A stretch of DNA of 64,000 nt. Origin: Delta-02 sp964513565. GTDB lineage: Bacteria > Desulfobacterota > Syntrophorhabdia > Syntrophorhabdales > Syntrophorhabdaceae. Under the pieces are notes generated by a model. That model worked only from the letters and a program-made list of their open reading frames with translations. It was not told where the DNA came from and did no database searches. Position 1 is the first letter of the stretch; every line of letters begins with the position of its first letter. The DNA is taken from NCBI GenBank assembly GCA_964513565.1, contig CAZENE010000005.1, forward strand, positions 42,738 to 106,737, written 5' to 3'. Of this stretch, positions 1 to 8,316 are shown one piece after another. The position numbers were made by a program, and so were the translations under genes.

Positions 1-1
1 C

Positions 2-895
2 CTTCTGGTAGGTGATTCTGCCAGGGGCGCGGTCATGGCAGTGGGAATGGGGGGCGCTCAGGCCGCGGCTTTGAAATATTCACGGGAAGATGAGGAAGAG
101 GCTGACAGGGAAGGATCGGCGCTGGCAAACGCCTCCGGGTACGGAGGCCTCGGGATCTCAGACTTCCTCAAGAAATTGCGGGCCGGGGGCGGCGACAAGC
201 TTTATCCCCAGTATCTCCTGACACACCCGTATCATGAAAGCCGTATAATAGCTCTCGAATCCATGTGGACCCGAAAACCGCCATCCTCCCAGGCGTCTTT
301 ATTCCCGTACATTATTGCGCGGGCAAAGGTCATTCAAAATTACAAGACAACGGGGCTCGCTGATGATTTATGGGAAAAACGTTACGCCCAGAACAGTAAA
401 GACCCTGTCGCGGCTTACGGGGCTTCTCTTTACTATTCGCTCAAGGGCAATTTTGAGAAGGCACTTGAGATAGCTCGGGCAAATCCGTCTCCCTACAAGG
501 ACCTTTTTCTTGGTGAGATATTGATCACTGCCAACAAATTCCCCGAGGCGGTCGATGCTCTTAAAAATGTCCAGGAAACATTGGGAAGGTATTACCTTGC
601 CCGGGCTTACGAGGGCATGGGGAGCACCGATCTTGCCGTTTCCACATATAACAGCCTGACCCAGTACGCCCCCATATATCCTGATATATATTACCGTTTG
701 GGCATGATCCTCGGCAGGACAGGGGATGAGGGCGCGGGCCACAAGTATCTGGGCTTGTATTACCTGAGCAAGGGCAACTATGCGCTTGCGAGGACGAACA
801 TCGAAAAGGCGATATCCCGCTACGGCATAAACTCCAGGCAGGGGGTCGAGCTGATGCGGCTTCTTTCAAGCATGGATGACCAGGAGAAAAAATAA
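2..895 (+). CDS. M48-family metallopeptidase with C-terminal TPR region (5' end outside window)
   Basis: The reading frame is open to the left edge (phase begins at base 2), so only the C-terminal part is present. The early segment SREDEEEADREG matches the region of M48 peptidases (BepA/YfgC and Oma1-like) that carries the third zinc ligand; the HExxH motif would lie outside the window. The remaining roughly 230 residues are helical, tetratricopeptide-like repeats (for example around GASLYYSLKGNFEKALEIA and YYLARAYEGMGSTDLAVS), as in BepA, which acts in periplasmic outer-membrane protein quality control. The exact subfamily cannot be set without the N-terminus. It converges on a glycosyltransferase gene only six bases away. 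Confidence 0.8.
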   Translation, partial: LLVGDSARGAVMAVGMGGAQAAALKYSREDEEEADREGSALANASGYGGLGISDFLKKLRAGGGDKLYPQYLLTHPYHESRIIALESMWTRKPPSSQASLFPYIIARAKVIQNYKTTGLADDLWEKRYAQNSKDPVAAYGASLYYSLKGNFEKALEIARANPSPYKDLFLGEILITANKFPEAVDALKNVQETLGRYYLARAYEGMGSTDLAVSTYNSLTQYAPIYPDIYYRLGMILGRTGDEGAGHKYLGLYYLSKGNYALARTNIEKAISRYGINSRQGVELMRLLSSMDDQEKK

Positions 896-901
896 TTCCG
901 G

Positions 902-1759
902 TCATCTCAGGCCAAGCCGACCATGGACGATCTTCCCGACGGCTTCGATGCTCACATCGTCAACATCCATTTTGAGAGAAATATTTTGTCCCCGCGGATG
1001 CCAGACAACCGGATCGAACTCGGTGAATATGGTGACGGTCTGTAATCCGCAGGCTCCCGCAAAATGGGCCATTCCCGAATCATTTGATACGAAAATACCG
1101 CCGCCAAACAAAAATTCCCTAAGCTTGAGAAGCTCGTTTATAATAATTCCTTCTCCCGGGATGTCGGAATCCGGGGGTTTCAGCAATATTGTACTGATCT
1201 TCCTTGCCATCAGGAGGTCCCGTAATGCGATGAAGTTTTCGGGAACCCATTTTCTCTTGGTCAAGCTTTTTTCCGGGTAAAGGATCGCCCGGTCATCTTT
1301 TTTTGGAATGATCCCGGCTTTTACAGGTTCGATCCCAAAGGATCTCAGCTGGCGAAGCTGATATTCTTCTATGTGCAGGTTTTCTGCCGGCAACGTCCCG
1401 GGCTTTTCCGGGTCTGGAAATGATCCTTCCGGATACATGTCTATAAATAGCAATTCCTCCCGCGAATAGGGGGCCCACCTCTTGCGGATGAGTCCCTGCC
1501 TGTCCTTACCGATGAATACGATCTGTCTCCAATCGGGACCGGTCAATGTCTCTGAAAAGAGGTGGAGCCAGTGCCGTGATTCAATCCCGTACGTTTTCGC
1601 AAAATACACGCTGAAAAGGTCGAGGAAACGACGGCTCCCGAGGGCCGCAAGACAGTTGCCAAAATGTTTTCGCAAAGACAGGAAGATCGATTCTGCGAGA
1701 CAAACATCTCCGAGGCCTCCCAGGTGCACGACCAAGACCTCGTCGTAATTATTTTGCAT
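902..1759 (-). CDS. Glycosyltransferase family 9 (heptosyltransferase-like)
   Basis: This 285-residue protein has the two halves of the GT9 (GT-B fold) family. The N-terminus LVVHLGGLGDVCLAES is the usual start of ADP-heptose:LPS heptosyltransferases, and the C-terminal block FVSNDSGMAHFAGACG contains the conserved sugar-nucleotide-binding sequence. It probably transfers a sugar onto the LPS inner core at the cytoplasmic face of the inner membrane. It is somewhat shorter than WaaC or WaaF (about 320-350), and the donor and acceptor cannot be deduced. No strong Shine-Dalgarno sequence precedes the ATG, so the start is only probable. It is separated from the SAM-cycle operon upstream by about 450 bases containing two terminators. 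Confidence 0.8.
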   Translation of the reverse strand: MQNNYDEVLVVHLGGLGDVCLAESIFLSLRKHFGNCLAALGSRRFLDLFSVYFAKTYGIESRHWLHLFSETLTGPDWRQIVFIGKDRQGLIRKRWAPYSREELLFIDMYPEGSFPDPEKPGTLPAENLHIEEYQLRQLRSFGIEPVKAGIIPKKDDRAILYPEKSLTKRKWVPENFIALRDLLMARKISTILLKPPDSDIPGEGIIINELLKLREFLFGGGIFVSNDSGMAHFAGACGLQTVTIFTEFDPVVWHPRGQNISLKMDVDDVSIEAVGKIVHGRLGLR

Positions 1760-2054
1760 TCTGCGGAACCGGATGGATTGTTGATATTCCCTCCAGCAGG
1801 GTCATTCCGCGCTCGATGAACGCCGCAAGAATAACAGAAACCGCTACAATGGACGGATTAAAAAAGCTTTTGAGGAGAACGTTCATTTTTTCCAAAGGCT
1901 GGATCATTCTAGCGGAAAAATTGTCCGTGTTAAAGGAAAAAGAGCAAGGGTCCCTGGTCCCTACGTTTGCCCCAACCGGAATCATTCCGGAATTTGTCCT
2001 TACAAGTTGAGCAAAAGAGGCAAAACAGATGCGCAAAAAAGGGGATCTCAGCTC

Positions 2055-2076
2055 GAAAAACGCGGGGTGGCCCCGC
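2055..2076 (-). terminator. Second intrinsic terminator downstream of the PfkB gene
   Basis: On the minus strand GCGGGG-CCA-CCCCGC forms a perfect 6-bp stem with a 3-base loop (2062-2076), followed directly by GTTTTT. It lies about 140 bases past the PfkB stop and may back up the stronger hairpin nearer the gene. Confidence 0.55.
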
Positions 2077-2128
2077 ATATTTATGAAAGCAGGGAAGAAG
2101 CCCGCAGGACATTGACAGGGACCTGAAG

Positions 2129-2165
2129 AAAAAAGCTCCGGCGTCTTTTTCCGGGAGGCCGGAGC
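2129..2165 (-). terminator. Intrinsic terminator of the metK-ahcY-pfkB operon
   Basis: Read on the minus strand, GCTCCGGC (2158-2165) pairs perfectly with GCCGGAGC (2135-2142) across a 15-base loop and is followed by six T. It lies about 50 bases after the PfkB stop codon and closes the long minus-strand transcription run. Confidence 0.75.
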
Positions 2166-2216
2166 CTCGATAAGGTGTTCTCGTTTCAGACCGAAGAGTA
2201 AAAAATCGGGTCAGGA

Positions 2217-3134
2217 CTACAAGGTTATTTCCCCAAACTGCATACATCTCTTCAAAGCCTGGTACCTTTGTTTTATCTCCTTCATCGTCAATTTCCTGAT
2301 CCTGTTGATGCTGAAATCTTCGACATTGAAGGATGCCATGACGGTACCCATAATGATCGCCTGCTTCACGGTCTCGGCGGTGGCCTCGCCTACATTAGCA
2401 AGGTACCCCATGAAACCGCCCGCAAAAGTATCTCCCGCTCCGGTCGGATCGAAGACGTCTTCCAGTGGAAATGCCGGGGCCAGGAACACCTCGTCCCGGT
2501 TCATCATGAACACTCCGTATTCACCACGCTTGGCGATAATGCACGTCGGGCCCATTTCGATCAGCTTGCGGGCCCCTTTTAACAGATTATGTTCCTTTGA
2601 GATCTCGCGCAGCTCCGCCTCGTTTATCACGAGCATGTCAACCCTCCGTATAACCTCCATAAGCGCATCAAATTTGTTCGCGATCCAGAAATCCATCGTG
2701 TCGAGAACAAGGGCAATGGGTTTTTTGATATGGTTGATAACATGGAGCTGGAGTTCGGGATCTATGTTCGCAAGGAAAAGAAATTCAGCATTCCTGTAAT
2801 CTTCAGGCACTTTCGGCCGGAACGTCTCGATTACGTTCAGTTCGGTCTTAAGGGTTATTGCCTGGTTGAGGTCGTATCCATACCTGCCTTCCCAGCGGAA
2901 GGTCTTCCCGTGATCGACCTCAATACCGGAGAGATCTACGCTGCGGTCCTTCAGGAAGGATATTCCATCCATATCGAAGTCATGGCCGACCGTCGCCACC
3001 ATGCCGACGTCGGTGAAAAAACTGGCCGCATTCGTAAAATGCAGGGCAGAGCCCCCGAGTACACTTTCGGCTTTCCCGAAAGGCGTCTCTATTGAATCAT
3101 ACGCTACCGTTCCTGCCACGCAAAGCTTAATCAT
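2217..3134 (-). CDS. PfkB-family (ribokinase/adenosine kinase-like) sugar or nucleoside kinase
   Basis: This protein of about 305 residues begins MIKLCVAGTVAYDS. It has the N-terminal PfkB signature around VLGGSALHFTNAASFF and the C-terminal signature DPTGAGDTFAGGFMG with the catalytic Asp of GAGD. I chose the ATG at 3134 because it overlaps the ahcY stop by four bases (ATGA) and has a GGAGAT-type site upstream; an in-frame ATG 15 bases earlier is less likely. Translational coupling to ahcY suggests the substrate may be adenosine released by S-adenosylhomocysteine hydrolysis, but the family also phosphorylates sugars and the specificity cannot be read from the sequence. Confidence 0.85.
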   Translation of the reverse strand: MIKLCVAGTVAYDSIETPFGKAESVLGGSALHFTNAASFFTDVGMVATVGHDFDMDGISFLKDRSVDLSGIEVDHGKTFRWEGRYGYDLNQAITLKTELNVIETFRPKVPEDYRNAEFLFLANIDPELQLHVINHIKKPIALVLDTMDFWIANKFDALMEVIRRVDMLVINEAELREISKEHNLLKGARKLIEMGPTCIIAKRGEYGVFMMNRDEVFLAPAFPLEDVFDPTGAGDTFAGGFMGYLANVGEATAETVKQAIIMGTVMASFNVEDFSINRIRKLTMKEIKQRYQALKRCMQFGEITL

Positions 3135-4456
3135 GTTCCCATCTCCCATGACGCGAGGTATGTCTTCTGCTCTTCGGTGAGGGTATCAATGGTCACGCCG
3201 GCCGATGCGAGTTTCATCATGGCAACGTGTTCGTCGATGGTCCTGGGTACGGAATATACCTTTTTCTCCAGAGATTTGGCGTTCTTCCACACATATTCCG
3301 AACAGAGCGCCTGATTTGCAAAGCTCATATCCATAACGTCAGACGGGTGCCCTTCCGCGCACGCTAGGTTGACAAGCCTGCCTTCGCCGAGCAGGAATAT
3401 TTTCCTGCCATCATTCATAGTATATTCATCGATAAATCCGCGGATGCGCCTTTTCGACTTTTTCATTTTCTCCAATGCCTCTATTTCGATCTCCACGTTA
3501 AAATGCCCTGAATTGCAGACTATTGCGCCATCCTTCATTTTCTTGAAATGTTCTTCGCGAATGACATGGATATCGCCGGTCGTTGTCACGAAGATATCGC
3601 CGACGGCTGCCGCCTTGCCCATCTCCATCACCTCGTATCCGTCCATATGGGCCTCGAGGGCGCGAAGCGGGTCGACCTCCGCAACAATGACATGGGCGCC
3701 AAGCCCTTTAGCCCGCATCGTCACGCCTTTGCCGCACCAGCCGTAGCCGGCAAGAACAAATGTCGCACCGGCATAGAGAATGTTCGTTGCGCGCAGGATT
3801 CCATCAATCGTGCTCTGGCCTGTTCCGTAACGGTTATCGAACATGTGTTTCGTCAATGCGTCATTTACCGCGACAACGGGGAACTGGAGGACGCCCTCGA
3901 GCTCCATGCTTTTTAGCCGGATAACGCCTGTGGTCGTCTCTTCCATCGACCCGACCACGTCGCCGACGAGCGTCTGCCGCTCTTTCTTGCCGAGCTTCTT
4001 TACCCATTTTTTGATAACATCGTGCAATGCGTCAGTCCTGTCAAAAGCTATCATATGAAGCGCACCGACAAGGTCCGCCCCGTCGTCCATGGTTATATTC
4101 GGCATGAAGGAGAGGGCCTTCATAATATGTTCGTAATACTGCTTGTCGGTCTCGCCCTTTATCGAAAAGGCCGGGATCTTGAAATGTTTCACGATCGCTG
4201 CCGCCACGTCATCCTGCGTGCTCAAAGGGTTGGATGCGCACACGACGACATCGGCTCCGCCTGCCTTTAATGTCTTGACAAGGTTCGCCGTTTCCGCAGT
4301 AACGTGGAGGCAGCATGCGATCCTGACACCCTTAAGAGGTTTCTCTTTTGCAAAACGCTGCGCTATCTGCCTTAAGACCGGCATCCTTCTTTCGGCCCAC
4401 TCGATTCTTTCCAGGCCCGCATCAGCCAGTTTTATATCCTTTACATCGTAATCCAT
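3131..4456 (-). CDS. ahcY: Adenosylhomocysteinase
   Basis: AhcY reversibly hydrolyses S-adenosylhomocysteine to adenosine and homocysteine in the cytoplasm, relieving product inhibition of methyltransferases. The 441-residue protein shows the substrate-domain block CCLHVTAETANLVKTL, the NAD-domain segment FVLAGYGWCGKGVTMRAKG, and NSGHFNVEIE. The C-terminus ends soon after ASAGVTIDTLTEEQ and lacks the extended K/Y-rich tail of eukaryotic and many proteobacterial enzymes, so it resembles the shorter archaeal/Thermotoga type. The start at 4456 has an AGGGAGGG site about 10 bases upstream. It lies between metK and a PfkB kinase, and a structured RNA candidate lies in its leader. Confidence 0.96.
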   Translation of the reverse strand: MDYDVKDIKLADAGLERIEWAERRMPVLRQIAQRFAKEKPLKGVRIACCLHVTAETANLVKTLKAGGADVVVCASNPLSTQDDVAAAIVKHFKIPAFSIKGETDKQYYEHIMKALSFMPNITMDDGADLVGALHMIAFDRTDALHDVIKKWVKKLGKKERQTLVGDVVGSMEETTTGVIRLKSMELEGVLQFPVVAVNDALTKHMFDNRYGTGQSTIDGILRATNILYAGATFVLAGYGWCGKGVTMRAKGLGAHVIVAEVDPLRALEAHMDGYEVMEMGKAAAVGDIFVTTTGDIHVIREEHFKKMKDGAIVCNSGHFNVEIEIEALEKMKKSKRRIRGFIDEYTMNDGRKIFLLGEGRLVNLACAEGHPSDVMDMSFANQALCSEYVWKNAKSLEKKVYSVPRTIDEHVAMMKLASAGVTIDTLTEEQKTYLASWEMGT

Positions 4457-4495
4457 TTATCTATCCCTCCCTTTTCTAGGTTTATTTAGAAGTAA

Positions 4496-4606
4496 CCAGG
4501 TTTCTGCATTCCTGCGCCGCGGCTTCAAATCAAAACTGTGCCGGCGCCATCCATCCAGGCTTAAAGGGGACATGTCGTGTGGCCAACATCCGGGAACGCA
4601 ACCAGG
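4496..4606 (-). ncRNA. Candidate structured RNA or cis-regulatory leader of ahcY (class unknown)
   Basis: On the minus strand, between metK and ahcY, the 5' arm CCTGGTT-GCGTTCC can pair with the 3' arm GGAATGC-(AGA)-AACCTGG, a closing helix of about 13 pairs with one T-T mismatch and a 3-base bulge. Inside, GCGCC/GGCGC and GGC/GCC form a second hairpin capped by an A/T-rich loop. One helix position is G-U on the minus strand but would be A-C on the plus strand, which favours the minus strand, co-oriented with ahcY. The 3' end lies about 40 bases before the ahcY ATG. The conserved core of the known SAH riboswitch was not found, and the element is shorter than 6S RNA. A new S-adenosylhomocysteine- or methionine-cycle sensor is possible but is inference. 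Confidence 0.45.
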
Positions 4607-4648
4607 CAGACGGCGAAGGCAACGATTTCATTTGGAGCCGGATAATCG

Positions 4649-5812
4649 TTATATGCCGGCGGCCTTGCGTATCTCTTCCACCATATCGAGCTTTTCCCAG
4701 GTAAATTCGGGATCGTTCCTGCCGAAATGCCCGCCGCAGGCCGTCTTTTTATAGATCGGCCTTAACAGGTCAAGTCTCTCGATTATCTTTCTCGGCCTCA
4801 TATCGAAGAGCTCATTGACGATCTGAGCGATCCTGTCGGGGCTTATCTTCGATGTGCCCTGGGTATCGATCATAACGGAAACAGGCCGCGCTACACCGAT
4901 CGTGTAGGCTATCTGCAATTCCAGCCTGTCGGCAAGGCCCGCAGCAACAAGGTTTTTTGCGATGTAACGCGCCATATACGATGCGCTTCTATCGACCTTT
5001 GAGGGGTCTTTTCCGGAGAAAGCGCCTCCGCCGTGACTGCCGACCCCGCCGTATGTATCGACGATTATCTTCCGCCCCGTCACCCCGCAATCGCCTTTCG
5101 GGCCGCCCACCACGAAACGGCCGGTCGAATTGATGAATATATTGGTCTTGTCATCCATCAACTCAACGGGAATGGTCTTTCTGATGACTTCCTCGGTTAT
5201 GGCTTCCCGCAATTTGCCGGTCGCCACATCCGGGTTATGCTGAGCCGCTACAACAACCGAATCGACCCGTATCGGCTTGTGGTCGAGATATTCAATGGTA
5301 ACCTGGCTCTTTCCGTCCGGGCGCAGGAAAGGGAGCGTCCCGTCTTTGCGGACATCCGCAAGGCGCCTGACAAGCTTATGCGCATACATGATCGACATGG
5401 GCATAAATTCTGCGGTTTCAGTGCAGGCATACCCGAACATAAGGCCCTGGTCCCCGGCGCCCTGTTCATGGTCGGATGTCTCATTCACGCCCATAGCTAT
5501 ATCGGGGGATTGTTCGTCGATCGCCGTCAGAACTGCACACGTTTCCCAGTCAAAGCCCATCGATGAATCGTTATAACCTATCTCTTTCACGGTCTGCCGT
5601 ACGATATCGGGAACGTTTACATAGCCCGATGTCGTGATCTCGCCGCCGACAAGCGCAAGCCCTGTTGTTACATACGTCTCGCACGCTACCCTTGCCTTTG
5701 TGTCCTCACTGATTATCGCATCGAGAACCGCATCCGATATCTGGTCGGAAACCTTGTCCGGATGTCCTTCGGCAACCGATTCAGACGTGAATAAGAATCT
5801 GCTCATTCCCAT
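4649..5812 (-). CDS. metK: S-adenosylmethionine synthetase
   Basis: MetK condenses methionine and ATP into SAM. The 387-residue protein is full length for the family. It contains GHPDKVSDQISDAVLD near the N-terminus, the ATP motif GAGDQGLMFGYACTET near residue 117, and the P-loop-like GGGAFSGKDPSKVDRS in the C-terminal third. The start at 5812 is supported by AAGGAGGG six to seven bases upstream; an alternative ATG two codons later is less well placed. It follows the PTS operon by 41 bases and precedes ahcY, so synthesis and recycling of SAM are encoded together. Confidence 0.98.
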   Translation of the reverse strand: MGMSRFLFTSESVAEGHPDKVSDQISDAVLDAIISEDTKARVACETYVTTGLALVGGEITTSGYVNVPDIVRQTVKEIGYNDSSMGFDWETCAVLTAIDEQSPDIAMGVNETSDHEQGAGDQGLMFGYACTETAEFMPMSIMYAHKLVRRLADVRKDGTLPFLRPDGKSQVTIEYLDHKPIRVDSVVVAAQHNPDVATGKLREAITEEVIRKTIPVELMDDKTNIFINSTGRFVVGGPKGDCGVTGRKIIVDTYGGVGSHGGGAFSGKDPSKVDRSASYMARYIAKNLVAAGLADRLELQIAYTIGVARPVSVMIDTQGTSKISPDRIAQIVNELFDMRPRKIIERLDLLRPIYKKTACGGHFGRNDPEFTWEKLDMVEEIRKAAGI

Positions 5813-5853
5813 TTTGTACCCTCCTTAACAATATTGGATCTTCAGATTCATTC

Positions 5854-7629
5854 CTAGACCTTGGGAAAATCTCCAGGAAATAATTTCGCCATCTCGTTCT
5901 TCAAAAGCAGCTCGGCTTCAGCAGGTGAATCCTTTTTCATTATCTCTTCCAGCAATTCCCGGCAATACCCGTGATCAAGACCGCGTATCGCTTTCTTCGC
6001 TCTAGGTATCGCATAGGGGTTCATGCTTATCTCGTCGAGACCGAGACCGAGCAATACGGGAACATACCGGGGCTCCCCGGCCATTTCACCGCAAAGGGCG
6101 ATAGTTATCTTATTCGCATGGGCATCATCGACCGTCTTTTTTATCATTTTCAGAACAGCCGGATGGAGCGGTTCATACAAATACGAGACGTATTCATTGA
6201 CCCGGTCTATGGCCAGAGCATACTGGATCAGATCGTTTGTCCCTATGCTGAAAAAATCCACCTCGGCGGCAAGCTTATCGCTGATCATACACGCCGACGG
6301 GACCTCTATCATAATACCCGTTTTGATGTTCTTGTTGTAGGATATACGCTTTCGTGACAGCTCTTCCATGCATTCCGCAATAATAGCTTTAGTTTTACGC
6401 ACTTCATCAATTCCGGAAACCATCGGGATCAATATCCTCAACGGCCCGAAAGCGCTGGCCCGCAGGATCCCTTTGAGCTGCGCCTTGAAAAGAGACACTT
6501 CCTTAATACAGAGCCTTATCGCGCGCAGGCCCATTGCAGGGTTTATCTCTTTGGGCATTTCGATCTCGGAGACAAATTTATCTCCGCCGATATCGAGGGT
6601 CCTTATCGTTATATATTCCATCGTATTATTTTCGGCAAGTTTCCGGTAAATGTGGTAATGGTCCATTTCCGTCGGGAGGTCGTTTCTCTTTGAGAGATAA
6701 ATATATTCCGTCCGGTAAAGCCCGATACCGCTTGCCCCGTATTTTTCGACAATATCCATCTCGGCGAGAAGTTCTATGTTTGCCCCTACCCTCATTTTGA
6801 ACCCGTCTTTTGTCTCAGCCTTTAAACGAGCGAGCTTCAGATGCTCCTTCTTCTGGTTCCGAAGGTGTATCTGCTTCGCCTGATACTCCTTCTGGACTTC
6901 CCTGGCGGGGTTTATGATTACGAGGCCTTCTTCGCCGTCGATAACGACAAGGTCGTTATTCTTAACAAGGCTCGAGACATTGCCGACACCGACAACTGCC
7001 GGTATTTCGAGCGCCCGCGCAACGATGGACGTATGCGACGTCCTTCCCCCGACATCGGTGGCAAACCCGGATATCCGGTTCAGGTTAAGCTGGATCGTGT
7101 CGGCAGGTGAGAGATCGTGGGCAATGATGATCGACTTGCCTTTTATCGTCCGTTCGATGGGCGATTGTTTTTCGGTGGAAAGGATCCTGGCGAGCCTCTC
7201 ATAAATATACTTGATATCCTGGCCGCGCTCTCGCAGATAGGGATCTTCGACCTGGTCAAAACTGGCAAGGAACCGGAAAACCACGACCTCGAGGGCCCAT
7301 TCGGCATTTATCAGCTCCGACCGGATCACGTCGATCACGGAATTGTAAAAAAATTCATCTTGAAGTATCAATATATGCGCATCTATAATAAAGGCGTGTT
7401 TTTTAACCTCGTCATCGGGGATAGAGTCCTTGATATGGCTGAGCTGATTCGTAGCTTCCTGGATCGCCCCTTTTATTCTGGAAATTTCACGCTCAACCTG
7501 GCGTTCATTTATTGAACGCCTGGCGATCGCGATCTTGCCCCGGTCGATGAGGCGTACCCTTCCTATTGTTATGCCTGAAGAGACCCCGATCCCCTTGAGA
7601 GTTTTATTTAAAAATAATTCTTCTTTCAT
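5854..7629 (-). CDS. ptsI: PTS enzyme I (phosphoenolpyruvate-protein phosphotransferase)
   Basis: Enzyme I takes phosphate from PEP onto a histidine and passes it to HPr. The 591-residue protein has the phosphohistidine motif GGRTSHTSIVARA (His199), and the PEP-binding barrel motifs GIGLYRTEY, TLDIGGDK and FFSIGTNDLIQYALAIDR, with the catalytic Cys in ALCGEMAGEP near the C-terminus. All key residues are present. It overlaps the HPr gene by four bases. No sugar-specific EIIB or EIIC gene is present in the window, so its role here is probably regulatory signalling rather than sugar uptake. Confidence 0.97.
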   Translation of the reverse strand: MKEELFLNKTLKGIGVSSGITIGRVRLIDRGKIAIARRSINERQVEREISRIKGAIQEATNQLSHIKDSIPDDEVKKHAFIIDAHILILQDEFFYNSVIDVIRSELINAEWALEVVVFRFLASFDQVEDPYLRERGQDIKYIYERLARILSTEKQSPIERTIKGKSIIIAHDLSPADTIQLNLNRISGFATDVGGRTSHTSIVARALEIPAVVGVGNVSSLVKNNDLVVIDGEEGLVIINPAREVQKEYQAKQIHLRNQKKEHLKLARLKAETKDGFKMRVGANIELLAEMDIVEKYGASGIGLYRTEYIYLSKRNDLPTEMDHYHIYRKLAENNTMEYITIRTLDIGGDKFVSEIEMPKEINPAMGLRAIRLCIKEVSLFKAQLKGILRASAFGPLRILIPMVSGIDEVRKTKAIIAECMEELSRKRISYNKNIKTGIMIEVPSACMISDKLAAEVDFFSIGTNDLIQYALAIDRVNEYVSYLYEPLHPAVLKMIKKTVDDAHANKITIALCGEMAGEPRYVPVLLGLGLDEISMNPYAIPRAKKAIRGLDHGYCRELLEEIMKKDSPAEAELLLKNEMAKLFPGDFPKV

Positions 7630-7892
7630 TCCTCGTTAAATCCATTATTGATAAGGCCTCCCAATTCTTGAAACGCCTTTTCCTCGTCCTCTCCTTCAAC
7701 CTTGAGGACGATCTTGCTGCCTAAAGGGCATGCGAGCATAAGAAGGCCCATGATGCTCTTGCCGTTTACCTGCATGCCGTCCTTTTCCATGATCACGTTC
7801 GAGTTGAATTTGGCCGCTGACTTCACAAACATTGCCGCTGCGCGCGCATGGAGGCCAAGCCTGTTCCTGATAGTAAATATGCCTTCTAGCAT
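7626..7892 (-). CDS. ptsH: Phosphocarrier protein HPr
   Basis: This 88-residue protein carries the active-site histidine at residue 15 (NRLGLHARAAAMF) and the regulatory serine exactly at residue 46 (NGKSIMGLL), the site phosphorylated by HprK. The presence of both sites agrees with the hprK gene in the same operon. It lies three bases after the mannose-type EIIA gene and overlaps ptsI, so it is translationally coupled within the regulatory PTS operon. Confidence 0.97.
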   Translation of the reverse strand: MLEGIFTIRNRLGLHARAAAMFVKSAAKFNSNVIMEKDGMQVNGKSIMGLLMLACPLGSKIVLKVEGEDEEKAFQELGGLINNGFNEE

Positions 7893-7895
7893 TTC

Positions 7896-8306
7896 CTAAT
7901 CCTTTTTCCTAGCCTTCAGGACATCCGTTGCACGGTATATGTTCTTCTGTCCGTACTGCGTGATAAAATTCGCCAGTTCGCCAAGGGTTTTCCCCTCCCG
8001 GTATGTGACCAGTTTGATAAGCATCGGAAGATTGACGCCCGCAACAACTTCAACGTTATCTTCTTCCAGAAATGACAGGCTGATATTGGAAGGGGTCCCT
8101 CCGAACATATCGGTCAGGATAATAACACCGTCTCCACTATTGGAACTTTTCAAGGCCGACACGATCTTCTCTTTAATTTTTTCAACCTGATCGTCGGGAA
8201 AGATATCCACGGCGACGAACTGTTCCTGCTTTCCCACGATCAATTCGGTTGCCGCAACCATTTCCCGGCCCAGATTAAAGTGTGCCACCACAATAAGACC
8301 GGTCAT
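7896..8306 (-). CDS. PTS EIIA component, mannose/fructose (EIIA-Man) family
   Basis: This 136-residue single-domain protein has the phosphorylation site at His9 (LIVVAHFNLG) and the family motif LTDMFGGTPSN. EIIA-Man proteins accept phosphate from HPr and normally donate it to an EIIB. Here there is no EIIB, EIIC or EIID nearby, so the protein is likely a signalling end-point, as proposed for incomplete PTS branches in Deltaproteobacteria. It sits between rapZ (10-base gap) and HPr (3-base gap). Confidence 0.93.
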   Translation of the reverse strand: MTGLIVVAHFNLGREMVAATELIVGKQEQFVAVDIFPDDQVEKIKEKIVSALKSSNSGDGVIILTDMFGGTPSNISLSFLEEDNVEVVAGVNLPMLIKLVTYREGKTLGELANFITQYGQKNIYRATDVLKARKKD

Positions 8307-8316
8307 AAGAGCCTCC

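Larger units (their letters stand above)
1760..2216. other. Gene-free interval between the GT9 gene and the PfkB gene
   Basis: This stretch of 457 bases has only short open frames on both strands that lack recognisable domains or convincing ribosome binding sites. The part next to the PfkB gene holds two intrinsic terminator-like hairpins for the minus strand (listed separately). Nothing supported was seen in the rest. Confidence 0.6.

Noticed and set aside
1749..2078. 109-codon minus-strand frame upstream of the GT9 gene
   Set aside because: It has no domain or good ribosome site, overlaps the GT9 start, and begins within a terminator region.
4457..4648. SAH riboswitch or 6S RNA as the identity of the ahcY leader RNA
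   Set aside because: The conserved GAGGAGCG-type core of the SAH riboswitch was not found, and the helix-bounded element of about 110 bases is shorter than 6S RNA (about 180), so only an unclassified structure is claimed.
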